From CAZGMJ01 sp964526785 (GTDB lineage: Bacteria > Planctomycetota > Phycisphaerae > Sedimentisphaerales > Anaerobacaceae), in assembly GCA_964526785.1 (NCBI GenBank), contig CAZGMJ010000023.1:10384-74383 (forward strand): 64,000 bases of DNA, in the 5' to 3' direction. Each line of letters begins with the position of its first letter. Within the stretch, counting starts at the first letter, position 1. A model generated the notes under the pieces. It did no database searches, was not told where the DNA came from, and was given only the letters and a program-made list of their open reading frames with translations. Shown piece by piece: positions 52,182 through 61,138 of the stretch. A program made the translations under genes and the position numbers.

Positions 52182-52586
52182 CTAACGAAGTAGTTCCAGC
52201 GAAGTTTGCACCATGCGTTGGTAACGTTTCAGGACTGCGGTATTGGCTTGATACGCTCGCGCCGCCATGGCCAGATCCATCATCTCGATGGGAAGATCGA
52301 CATTCGGCATCGTCACGTACCCCTGGTTGTCCGCATCGGGATGGCCGGGCTTGAGCACGCGAGGCAGCACGCTCATGTCCTCTGCGATCTCATCGAGCAC
52401 GACGCCGCCTATGCCGTCGCCTGTTGCTTTGAGCGTGGCTTCAAGCCTTCGGTAGGGGCGACCCTGTCCGTTGTCCGTGGACTGCGCATTGGCCACATTG
52501 GAAGTTATCACCCTGATCTTCTGGTCCTGGGCCCGCAGGCCCGATGTGGCAATGTCAACTGGATTGAGTTGGTTTTCTGTATTCAT
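52182..52586 (-). CDS. flgC: flagellar basal-body rod protein FlgC
   Basis: 134 residues from ATG at 52586; 13 extra in-frame codons upstream are unlikely to be used. The start (NPVDIATSGLRAQDQKIRVITSNVANAQSTDNGQGRPYRRLEATLKA) and end (PNVDLPIEMMDLAMAARAYQANTAVLKRYQRMVQTSLELLR) are canonical for FlgC, a proximal rod protein. Confidence 0.96.
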   Translation of the reverse strand: MNTENQLNPVDIATSGLRAQDQKIRVITSNVANAQSTDNGQGRPYRRLEATLKATGDGIGGVVLDEIAEDMSVLPRVLKPGHPDADNQGYVTMPNVDLPIEMMDLAMAARAYQANTAVLKRYQRMVQTSLELLR

Positions 52587-52648
52587 GGTCGTTTCTTCAG
52601 CTTTGAAAGACAAATATGCGAGCAAGCCGATTCTGCGTGCGAAACCGT

Positions 52649-53005
52649 TTACCTGAGGTTCATCGCCGCCTGCATTTGCTGGTATCGCTTCCTCAACACC
52701 CGAACCAGTGTTGTGTGCCGAAGCGTATTCTTGATCATTTCGCCCACTTCCATCTCCAGGTTCACGTCATTGCCGTTCTTCTGTACCGGGGTCTTGCCTG
52801 GCTGATACAGCAGCGGTTCGATGTCTCGCAGGTCGAACTCGCCATTCGACTTGCGCACCGCCGCCAGCAAATCCTCGAATTTCACATCGAGTCTTCGGTA
52901 GCCCGGCGTTGCAATGTTCGCAACGTTGTTTCCTATGGCGGCCTGGCGGAGACTTTCCGCCCGTATGCCGGTCTCAAGGACGTCAAATATGTTTGTTTCT
53001 GACAC
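52649..53005 (-). CDS. flgB: flagellar basal-body rod protein FlgB
   Basis: 118 residues from GTG at 53005, chosen because TGAGGT lies nine bases upstream. The frame opens earlier at 53038, but that adds residues with no match to FlgB. The core (LETGIRAESLRQAAIGNNVANIATPGYRRLDVKFEDLLA...NDVNLEMEVGEMIKNTLRHTTLVRVLRKRYQQMQAAM) is the FlgB pattern. It is the first gene of the 17-gene flgB-flhB run and lies about 48 bases downstream of the expected start of the sigma54 transcript. Confidence 0.93.
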   Translation of the reverse strand: MSETNIFDVLETGIRAESLRQAAIGNNVANIATPGYRRLDVKFEDLLAAVRKSNGEFDLRDIEPLLYQPGKTPVQKNGNDVNLEMEVGEMIKNTLRHTTLVRVLRKRYQQMQAAMNLR

Positions 53006-53063
53006 CGTCCGGTACCTCAGTACGTATTTCATTGGCAAAAACGTTCTTCAGCGAACGGATTTG

Positions 53064-53079
53064 TGCAATAGTCGTGCCA
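53064..53079 (-). promoter_or_regulatory. sigma54 promoter of the flgB-flhB operon
   Basis: On the minus strand TGGCACG-ACTA-TTGCA is a perfect -24/-12 element. Transcription should start near 53053, giving a leader of about 48 bases to the flgB GTG. It is divergent from the fliK promoter at 53485. Confidence 0.9.
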
Positions 53080-53484
53080 GATTGCCGCGGTCCCCGGCGC
53101 TCTTGCAGATATCGCCCGCCAAACGGCCGTACGGCAATTCGTCAATCTTCATTTGCACAGGGACCCAAGGCAGGCTGTCGCAATTCTATACATGAGCGCG
53201 TGCTTTTTTGGCGGCCGGTGTCTTGCAGGCAGGATGTTGGAGCAGGGCCTTTCGTGGCCGGCGCTTGGTCATGGCAGGTCGGAGCAGGCGTTGTCGGTGT
53301 GGTCGCAATGTGAGGGCGATATCACAAAGCGGCTATAAGCCGGAAGAATCTTCCTTACAGAGGCACTTCTCGCCGCCGTAATGGATTCGACAGCACTGTA
53401 TGTGGAAAATACTTGTTAGGGGTGTCGCGGTAAGTCTTGTTGTGTCAAAAGGTTACGTTGCAGTTGTTCCGGTGCGGGTTATGC
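53080..53484. other. intergenic region between divergent sigma54 promoters
   Basis: About 400 bases without a credible gene separate the flgB and fliK promoters. Activator sites for both should lie here. The TTATAGGACG boxes found before flgD are not present. I see a near-dyad GGCTATAAGCC near 53329 but no repeated element. The fliK frame is open from 53400, but the stretch before 53500 is promoter rather than coding. Confidence 0.5.
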
Positions 53485-53500
53485 TGGCACAGCACTTGCT
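53485..53500 (+). promoter_or_regulatory. sigma54 promoter of fliK and the downstream glycosyltransferases
   Basis: TGGCACA-GCAC-TTGCT matches the sigma54 consensus with exact spacing. Transcription should start near 53510. The element lies inside the open frame of fliK, which argues that fliK starts downstream of it. Confidence 0.85.
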
Positions 53501-53525
53501 CAAGGTAGTGCGTATGGATGTTTGT

Positions 53526-55184
53526 ATGCTGACAGAAGTGTTATCGCCGAATGCGGTCGCGACCGCCGATCCAATTCGTTTCGGTGACGCTCGCGAATAC
53601 CTGGGCAATTCTTCCGGGGTTAGTGGCTGCGCTGTTGCGTCCGATAAGCAGGATGCAGGCGCTCGTCGGACTTCTTCTGATGACGGCCAGAACAGTTTCC
53701 GCACGACGTACGAAAGGCGATTACGAGAAGTTCCCTCGGAGGAGGCTCAGTCAAAGAGCGAGAAAACCGATTCGGGGGCGCAGCGGACCGAGGAAAAGCC
53801 CGCGGAGCACGAAAAGGGCGAAGATACGCAGGGAGTTGCCCAGCCCGAATCGCAGGCCGAGAAGAACAAGGCCGGGGATAGAACCGGCAACACCGCTGAC
53901 GCGAAGGGCAAGTCGGTGAACACGCCTGCGAAAGGGGAGAAAACCGGCTCGCCAAAGGGATATCTGGCGAAGTCGGAAATAGACGAAGCACCCCAGATCG
54001 AAGCCGGAAAGGCCGATCAGGCAGGCTCTGCTGAAAATGCGCCAAGCGGGGTGGAGAACAAAGGCTCGAATGTGCAACACGAGGCCGTGCAGCACAAGCC
54101 TCTCCAAACGAAGCAATCGAGCGTAACGGATGAATCCCTGACAAATTCACAGCCGGAAAGTTCTCACGAAGCTCGGAAAATGCCCGGCTCAAGGCAGTCG
54201 AATGCTGCTGTCGACTATAAGAAAGCGAAAGAGGCGGAGGCCTCCAGCGAGGGCGGCAAGGTGCCAGTGCAAGGCCGTGAGACGTCTGAGTCTGTTGTCT
54301 CCACTGCGGACAAGCAGCTCCAGGCAAAGCCTGTAGCCGGGAACGACGACATTGGAAGAGACACCGCTCAGGTTTCGGCCGGCGACAAGGTGCAGGCCGG
54401 CAATGGCAAAAACGGATCGGACCAGGGTGAGAATGGGGGAACCGACTCAACTGAATCAGAGGGGTTAGTGTCCGATAAGAAGATGCAAAGAGGCCTTGAG
54501 GAACTTGCGACGCAGAAGAACGTACCGCGTGAAACACACGCATCGGTTCAGGTCAGCCCAAAGCCGCAGGCGGATTCGAAGACAACTGCAGACTCTGGTA
54601 TCGAGCAGGGACCCACTGTTAATGCGGATCCCAGTCCGCCGGTCCAGCGTCCGATGTCTTCCCCCGCTGCCGGAAAAACGGTGGATCCCGGCGCGGTGCA
54701 GGCGGAATCGTCCAAAGTCTTAGAACAAGTACAGGAATCGTTCAGTGCTTCGGTTCGCCAGGGGGGGCAGGAAATCACCATCCGTTTGAATCCTCCTGAA
54801 CTTGGCAGCGTGCGTATCAGCATCAAGGAGCAGGGCGAGCAGATCAGCGGCATGCTGGAAGTTAGCGAGATGCAAACGCGGGCGGAAATCCAGCAGAATC
54901 TGCCAACGATACTGCGTAATTTGCAGGACATGGGGATTCAGGTCAAGCGGCTCGACGTTAGTCTCAATACGGACCAGGGGCAGCAATCCTCCTTAGGGCA
55001 ATCATCTGATGCTAATCAGGGAGAGGGTTCGCCGTCAGAAGAATCGAACACGGACGGTTCGGCTGATCCGCATTTCAATCCCAGGGGCACCGGCGATGCC
55101 ATGTCCGGTTTCGCAGCGTACTCTGGAGAGCGGGGGGGCTATCAACCGCTTGTGACTGATACGGCCATCAATATGCTTGTTTAG
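53526..55184 (+). CDS. fliK: flagellar hook-length control protein FliK
   Basis: 552 residues from ATG at 53526 (MLTEVLSPNAV); the frame is open from 53400, but a sigma54 promoter occupies 53485-53500. ATG at 53514 is an alternative. Residues 30-390 are hydrophilic and low in complexity, rich in Glu, Lys, Gln, Ser and Gly, as expected of the extended ruler part. The C-terminal domain (about 400-480: VRQGGQEITIRLNPPELGSVRISIKEQGEQISGMLEVSEMQTRAEIQQNLPTILRNLQDMGIQVKRLDV) is the Flg_hook pattern. FliK measures hook length and triggers the FlhB switch. Confidence 0.9.
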   Translation: MLTEVLSPNAVATADPIRFGDAREYLGNSSGVSGCAVASDKQDAGARRTSSDDGQNSFRTTYERRLREVPSEEAQSKSEKTDSGAQRTEEKPAEHEKGEDTQGVAQPESQAEKNKAGDRTGNTADAKGKSVNTPAKGEKTGSPKGYLAKSEIDEAPQIEAGKADQAGSAENAPSGVENKGSNVQHEAVQHKPLQTKQSSVTDESLTNSQPESSHEARKMPGSRQSNAAVDYKKAKEAEASSEGGKVPVQGRETSESVVSTADKQLQAKPVAGNDDIGRDTAQVSAGDKVQAGNGKNGSDQGENGGTDSTESEGLVSDKKMQRGLEELATQKNVPRETHASVQVSPKPQADSKTTADSGIEQGPTVNADPSPPVQRPMSSPAAGKTVDPGAVQAESSKVLEQVQESFSASVRQGGQEITIRLNPPELGSVRISIKEQGEQISGMLEVSEMQTRAEIQQNLPTILRNLQDMGIQVKRLDVSLNTDQGQQSSLGQSSDANQGEGSPSEESNTDGSADPHFNPRGTGDAMSGFAAYSGERGGYQPLVTDTAINMLV

Positions 55185-55196
55185 GGCGGGTATATT

Positions 55197-58100
55197 GTGC
55201 CGTGCTCGCTAATGATGGGCGCTTCCCACCACATCGTAAACTACGACAACGTGATTGAGATACCCGTGTCAATGACTGAAAAGGCGACACCTCAGGGCCA
55301 GGCAAGGGAGCGCGAACTCGAACGGACGAAGCGCATCTACACCCTGCTGAGACACCGCCACCCGGAAGACGGACAGATATTCCACGCTATCGCGGCGCTT
55401 GCATATCGCGAGGGCAGGTATGAAGACGCCCTCAAGTGTGCCGAACGGGCCGTTGAGTTGGAGCCGGGGTGTTCCGCATTCTGGAACACGCTCGGTGTTG
55501 TTCGTGAGGCCACAGAGAGCCCGAACCGAGCTGTGGAAGCATATCGTCGAGCGCTTTCTTTGGAGCCCGATTGTGCTCAGACATGCAACAACCTGGCCAT
55601 TGCACTGCAATCAATGGGTGATTTCGATGGGGCCGTTGCATACGCCAGGCAGGCCACCGAATTGGATCAGAATTTTGCGCGCGCACACAACACGCTGGGC
55701 TATGCATTGCGTCGTCTGGGCCGCTGGGAAGAGGCCGCCGAGGCCCTGAGAACTGCCATTGCGTGCGAGGGCGATTTTGCTGAAGCCCACAATCAACTTG
55801 GAGTGGCGCTGCACGCCATGTCTCGGTACGAAGAGGCGGTTCAGTCTTACAGCAGGGCGATTGACATTGCCCCTCATTATGCGGAAGCGAGGTGGAATCG
55901 GTCACTTGTGCAATTGCTTCTGGGCAATCTCTCCGAAGGCTTGCGGGACTATCACTGGCGGACTCATGAGGATCTGGATCTGGCGTTGTATCCGCACCAT
56001 CTCAGTGGACATGCGTGGCAGGGCGAGAACTTCGCAGGCAAGAAACTGCTCGTTCATTACGAACAGGGCCTCGGCGATACGCTTCACTTCTGCAGATATC
56101 TTCCCTTCGTGAAGGAGCGGGGCGGTTGCGTCATCTTCGAAGTGCAGGAACCCCTGCATGCTATCACGAAGGGATTGACCGGTGTGGATCTACTGCTCCA
56201 GGCGTCCGCTGAACGCCCGCCTTCAATCGACTATGATCTGCATGTCTCCCTGATGGATCTTCCCCGCATCTTTGAGACTTCGCTCGATTCGGTCCCCGCC
56301 GAGGTTCCGTATCTATGGGCAGACGACGCGAGAACCAGTCTCTGGCGGCAACGGCTGGTTGATGCGAAGATGCATATAGGTATTGTCTGGTCGGGCTGCA
56401 AATCGTACGAAAGAAATGATGTTCGCTCGTGCAGGCTGGCGGATTTTGCTCCTTTGGCTTCGCTCGAAGGCGTTGCCTTATATTCTCTGCAGAAGGGCGA
56501 GCCTGCGGGCGAGATTGAGGACGTGTGCGGCTCTTTTGTCCTGGTAAATCTGGGCGCGGATTTCAAGGATTTCGGAGATACGGCCGCTGCCATAGCCAAT
56601 ATGGATCTGGTCATCTCGGTGGATACGAGCGTTCTGCATCTGGCCGGGGCGATGGGCAAACCGACCTGGGCACTGATCTGTGCGTCGCCCGAGTGGCGCT
56701 GGATGCTTGAGAGGCATGACAGCCCGTGGTATCCGACCATGCGGCTGTTTCGCCAGAAGCAGGCGGGGCAGTGGACGCCGGTGTTCGACTGCCTCAGGCG
56801 GCAACTTGAAGTTCTAATGGGGCAACAGGGCAGGCGAGCGTTGTGTCCGGAAGGCACATCTTCGGATACGCACTTGGATCCTCTTGAGCCGGTTCACGCC
56901 ATGGCTTCAGCCGTCGATTTCCACCGCTCGGGACTCAAGGCATACACTGCTGAGCAATATGTGGAGGCGACTGAGCTAATGCGACAGGCAGTTGGCCTCG
57001 AACCTCAGTCTGCAGTATATCACAATAGTCTCGGCGTTGCCCTGGAGGCCGTCGAACAATTCGACGAAGCGATGGAAGAATATGAGCGAGCCGCGGCTTT
57101 GCAGGATGATTACGCCGAACCCTACTGCAACATGGCCATCCTTCTGAGCCATCGCGGGCAGTACGAAGATGCGATTGACAAGTGCCGACGAGCGATTGCG
57201 CACAGGACCGATCACGCACGTGCGTATCACACAATGGCCTACGCCCAGCGTATGCTGGGCCGGAACGAGCGTGCCGTCGAAAACTATCGACGAGCCGTCG
57301 AAATCAAGCCGGATTTTCCAGAAGCCTGGAACCACCTTGGCATGACCCTCGCAGATTGCGGGCGCTACAGTGAGGCAATTGCGATGTACGGCAGGGCCAT
57401 CGACCTGGATCCTGACTATGCGGAGGCTCACAACAACTTCGGCGTGGTCTTGAGGCACAATGGGGATAACGCCGAAGCCGTCCGCCACTACAGCGAGGCC
57501 GTGCGTTTGGACCCCAATTTTGCCGAAGCCCTGTTCAATTTGGCCAACGCTCTGAAAGACATGGGACGTTGTGACGAGGCGATCAGCAATTATCAGCGGG
57601 TAATCCAGATCACAGAATCGGTCGGTGAAGATCCGTCCCGTACGCGCCACGGTGGTGAAAGTGCTGCTCAGGCCACATGCGACCGTGGCCGGACCGACGG
57701 TCCCGCTTCACTATATGCCCGGGCGCAGTGGAATCTGGCTTTGGCTTTGCTGTTGGACGGTCGGTTTGAGCAGGGGTGGAAACGATACCGATGGCGCCGG
57801 CGCATTAGCGCATGCGAAACTGCGTACCCGCATTGCTACGACGCTCCTCAATGGGACGGCTCACCTCTTGACGGCAGACGGCTGTTGCTGCATTACGAGC
57901 AGGGATTCGGGGATTCGATACAGTTCATCAGATATGCGCCCCTGGTCAAAGCTTCGGGCGGGCATGTGGTTTTGGAAGTGAGGCGTCCGCTGGCCTGTCT
58001 GTTCCACCGCTCGCTTGCGGTTGACGAGATAGTCGTTGCTTCATCCGACCCCGTTCCCGCCGACGCCTTCGACGTACATGCGTCACTATTGGATCTACCG

Positions 58101-58712
58101 GGGTTATTCAGGACGACGCCGGAAACGATACCTTATAATGTTCCATATCTGCACCCCGATCCGGCGAAGGTGGAATACTGGGAAAAAAGGCTGTGCGGCG
58201 ACGGCTTGGCCGTCGGTGTTGTCTGGAGCGGATCGTCCACGCATGGCGACGACCGACGCCGATCCTGCAGGTTGGCCGAATTCGAGCCGCTCGGGGAGAT
58301 CGACGGCCTCCGACTCTTCGGTCTGCAGAAGGGATCACAAGCCGCCGAGGCCGATATCCTGGGCCGTGAGCTGAATCTCGTGAACATAGGCGATGAATTC
58401 AGTGATTTCGACGATACCGCCGCGGCTATAGCTAACCTCGACCTTGTGATATCCGTAGATACATCGGTTGCGCATTTGGCGGGCGCTATGGGCAAGCCTG
58501 TATGGACCCTGCTGCCTTTTTCGCCGGACTGGCGGTGGATGCTCGAACGAACCGATACTCCCTGGTACCCGACGATGCGTCTGTTTCGTCAAACGAGAGA
58601 GGGCCGCTGGGCTGATGTGTTCGGGCAGGTTGCCGAACAACTGGCAGTGCTCGCGGCCCGGCGGAATACCGACTGCTCGACCACGACACCTTCTCAGGAG
58701 CTACGAACATGA
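55197..58712 (+). CDS. duplicated TPR-glycosyltransferase (two TPR arrays, two GT9/GT41-like domains)
   Basis: 1171 residues from GTG, with AGGGCGGG six bases upstream; ATG at 55272 is an alternative. The order is TPRs (about 40-250), GT-B domain 1 (about 280-545), TPRs (about 575-815), GT-B domain 2 (about 895-1150). The two halves repeat at about 614 residues. LVHYEQGLGDTLHFCRYLPFVKERGG pairs with LLHYEQGFGDSIQFIRYAPLVKASGG, and SVDTSVLHLAGAMGKPTW pairs with SVDTSVAHLAGAMGKPVW. The catalytic part resembles heptosyltransferase (GT9) C-terminal domains; the TPR fusion recalls O-GlcNAc transferase. It is likely a cytoplasmic protein O-glycosyltransferase acting on a flagellar protein; this is inference. 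Confidence 0.85.
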   Translation: MPCSLMMGASHHIVNYDNVIEIPVSMTEKATPQGQARERELERTKRIYTLLRHRHPEDGQIFHAIAALAYREGRYEDALKCAERAVELEPGCSAFWNTLGVVREATESPNRAVEAYRRALSLEPDCAQTCNNLAIALQSMGDFDGAVAYARQATELDQNFARAHNTLGYALRRLGRWEEAAEALRTAIACEGDFAEAHNQLGVALHAMSRYEEAVQSYSRAIDIAPHYAEARWNRSLVQLLLGNLSEGLRDYHWRTHEDLDLALYPHHLSGHAWQGENFAGKKLLVHYEQGLGDTLHFCRYLPFVKERGGCVIFEVQEPLHAITKGLTGVDLLLQASAERPPSIDYDLHVSLMDLPRIFETSLDSVPAEVPYLWADDARTSLWRQRLVDAKMHIGIVWSGCKSYERNDVRSCRLADFAPLASLEGVALYSLQKGEPAGEIEDVCGSFVLVNLGADFKDFGDTAAAIANMDLVISVDTSVLHLAGAMGKPTWALICASPEWRWMLERHDSPWYPTMRLFRQKQAGQWTPVFDCLRRQLEVLMGQQGRRALCPEGTSSDTHLDPLEPVHAMASAVDFHRSGLKAYTAEQYVEATELMRQAVGLEPQSAVYHNSLGVALEAVEQFDEAMEEYERAAALQDDYAEPYCNMAILLSHRGQYEDAIDKCRRAIAHRTDHARAYHTMAYAQRMLGRNERAVENYRRAVEIKPDFPEAWNHLGMTLADCGRYSEAIAMYGRAIDLDPDYAEAHNNFGVVLRHNGDNAEAVRHYSEAVRLDPNFAEALFNLANALKDMGRCDEAISNYQRVIQITESVGEDPSRTRHGGESAAQATCDRGRTDGPASLYARAQWNLALALLLDGRFEQGWKRYRWRRRISACETAYPHCYDAPQWDGSPLDGRRLLLHYEQGFGDSIQFIRYAPLVKASGGHVVLEVRRPLACLFHRSLAVDEIVVASSDPVPADAFDVHASLLDLPGLFRTTPETIPYNVPYLHPDPAKVEYWEKRLCGDGLAVGVVWSGSSTHGDDRRRSCRLAEFEPLGEIDGLRLFGLQKGSQAAEADILGRELNLVNIGDEFSDFDDTAAAIANLDLVISVDTSVAHLAGAMGKPVWTLLPFSPDWRWMLERTDTPWYPTMRLFRQTREGRWADVFGQVAEQLAVLAARRNTDCSTTTPSQELRT

Positions 58713-59497
58713 TTCCCGTGGTTATTCCCGCGTATAAGCAATCGGACCAGCTTCGCAAGTGTCTGGAGCATCTCAGCAGACAGTCAGTACCGGTGGATGT
58801 TTTCGTTCGCGACAATACCCGTGACAATATCTACTTTACAGCAGCCGTTAATGAGGGCATCCGAAGGTATCTCAGTCGCGATTGGCAGTATGTCGCGATA
58901 CTTAACCAGGACATGTACTTGAAACCGGATGCAGCAGAACGAATGGTTGCATTTATGGACTCCCACCCGACTTGTGGAATCGCTGCCCCGGTCCAACTGC
59001 ATACCGAGGACCCCGAATGTGTAATCTGGGCGGGCGGCGAACAGGCGTTTCCCGCCGGCAAACACAAGTGGGGGCGCCTGGCTGAGTTCAATTTCGATCA
59101 AGAGGTGCTCTGGTGTAACGGCGCATGTATGATGCTGCGCAGGCGGATGGTCCAGGAGATCGGACTTCTTGATGAGAATTTCGTGTTCCTCGGTAGCGAC
59201 AGCGATTACTGTTTCACGGCGCGCGCTCGTGGATGGCAGGTGTGGCGTGTCGGTGGCGCCCATGGGTTTCACGACTGCGGCGAGTCGGCGCGCATTGTCG
59301 ATCCTGTTCTGGAAGCCATAAAGGCAGAAGATATGCTGTATTTCGGCAGGAAATGGCTGACGGGCGGATTGTACAGGGAACTGGCAGGGCCGGAATCACT
59401 GTATGCGCCCGAACAGACCGCCGAGATGATGTCTGCTCTTGAACGGATCCGGGAGCAAGGCGATCAACCGGCCAGCCTAACGCGGAGCATTCGCTGA
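58709..59497 (+). CDS. glycosyltransferase family 2
   Basis: 262 residues; ATG overlaps the preceding stop (ATGA). It has a GT2 (rhamnosyltransferase-like) start VVIPAYKQSDQLRKCLEHLSRQSVPVDVFVRDNT, the DxD-position motif ILNQDMYLKPDA, and WCNGACMMLRRRMVQEIGLLDENFVFLGSDSDYCFTARARGW, typical of this group. It probably extends a glycan begun by the neighbouring TPR-transferase. It is the last gene of the fliK run and converges with the next gene after 23 bases. Confidence 0.9.
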   Translation: MIPVVIPAYKQSDQLRKCLEHLSRQSVPVDVFVRDNTRDNIYFTAAVNEGIRRYLSRDWQYVAILNQDMYLKPDAAERMVAFMDSHPTCGIAAPVQLHTEDPECVIWAGGEQAFPAGKHKWGRLAEFNFDQEVLWCNGACMMLRRRMVQEIGLLDENFVFLGSDSDYCFTARARGWQVWRVGGAHGFHDCGESARIVDPVLEAIKAEDMLYFGRKWLTGGLYRELAGPESLYAPEQTAEMMSALERIREQGDQPASLTRSIR

Positions 59498-59520
59498 TAA
59501 TCGCCAAAGGCTGCAGCAAG

Positions 59521-61093
59521 CTACTGGCGGCTTCGTCGTTGCGACGCCAACTGACCAAGTGCTTGATCGACCTTCTCAAAGACATCCCTCCAGCATCCGG
59601 CCTTGCTTTGCCGAAACATCCTCATGGTTGGATACCACGGATTTGTTGTGCCACCGGACATCCATCTCCAATCCGGCGAGAATAGCGTAAGCGCCCAGAC
59701 GGGTTTGCCGAGCGCGCCGGCCAGATGAAGCACGCTCGTATCCACCGAGATCACCAAATCCATATTGGCGATTGCACCGGCGGTATCCGCAAAGTCGCTG
59801 AATTCGTCACCTAAATTGATAATCGGTGAGGTCGGCGGAAGCTGTCTGACTTGTTCGGCCGCCGGTCCCTTTTGCAGGCCCCATAACCGAACATTGGGGT
59901 TCTCAGCAAGCCGGACAAAGTCACTGAGCCTGCACGATCGTGCCTGTGCACGCTTGTCCAGTGGGCTGGCGCCCCAGACAATGCCCACGTTCAGTTGATC
60001 CGGCGAAATACGATCGGTCCACCGGGCGGCACGACTCGGATCCGCATGAAGGTAGGGGACGTTTGCCGGAATCGTATCTGCTTTGGTTTGGACGATGCGG
60101 GGCAATTCCATCAATGGGCAAAACACATCGAACAGTATGGAGTCATTCTCCGAAACGACAACATCGCAGCCCTTTGCGGTTTTCATGAGTTCCACAAGAG
60201 GGTTGTACGTGGCCAGAATGATCTTTGCGCCACGTTCTTTGGCCATCGGCAGGTAGCGAACAAACTGGATGTTGTCCCCAAATCCCTGTTCGCTTCGCAC
60301 GAGCAGCCGTCTGCCTTCCAACTGGGAACCGTCCCACATAGGTACGTCACGATACGATTCGATCCATGCAACCTTCCGCAAGCGCCAACTGTATTCCTTC
60401 CATCCCTGCTCGTAGCACCCCGTTTGGAGCATAGCCATCCCGAGATTGCTGTGTGTATCGGCATCGTTGGGCTTGAAGGTCAGGGCCTGCCTATAGTGGA
60501 ATATAGTCCTTTCATATCCGGCTAGAGCGTGGCAGGAGGCCGCGATGGCTTTGTGGGCTTCAGCCGGGTCGTGGCCGAGACGCAGCACATTCTTGAAAGC
60601 ATCAATTGCTTCTTCGTGCCGGCCCAGCCTCTGGAGTGCTACCCCCATATTGAACCAGGCGAATGCCTCGGAAGGTGCGAGGTCCAGGGACCGGCGGTAC
60701 CTCTCAACGGCTTCCGTGTATTTGCCGAGCCTCCCCAGAGAATTGCCCAGATTGTAGTGGGCTTGCGCGAGATCGGGCTGCAGGCGAATTGCAGTCTGGT
60801 ACGCCTCCACCGCCTGCTCGTATCGTCCCAGTGCGTTGAGGGTGGCTCCGAGCGTGTAGTGTAGAAGGCCAACTTCAGGCTTGGTTTCCACCGCTCTATG
60901 TGCAAAATCGACTGCCTGCTCATATTTGGTGGGATTTGTATCGTAAGAGAGCCATCGCGTGCAGCGCTTCGGGATTCGCCGGCTCGTGCTGAAGGACTTC
61001 GCAATACAGTCGCTCAGCTTCTGCAAAACGGCCGGCCTTGCGGCTGGCTGCTGCTCGTTCTATTGTCTCAGTGACCGTAGTTGGCGCGGCCAT
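59521..61093 (-). pseudogene. TPR-glycosyltransferase (GT9/GT41-like) with a +1 frameshift near its N-terminus
   Basis: The intact frame would start at ATG 61093, six bases after a GGAGAGGGGG-rich site, and read MAAPTTVTETIERAAASRKAGRFAEAERLYCEVLQHEPANPEALHAMALLRYKSHQ, a normal TPR. It then meets a TGA. One extra A in the run at 60925-60927 explains this: removing it gives RYKSHQYEQAVDFAHRAVE and joins the long frame, for about 523 residues. Downstream are about five TPRs and a GT-B domain (LVRSEQGFGDNIQFVRYLPMAKERG, SVDTSVLHLAGALGKPVWALTLFSPDWRWM) like both halves of the 55197 gene. It may be a real mutation, phase variation or a sequencing error; internal starts could still make a shorter protein. 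Confidence 0.8.
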
Positions 61094-61138
61094 GCCCCCT
61101 CTCCGTTTCTGTTGTAGAATGGCTCACTACGATGATTT

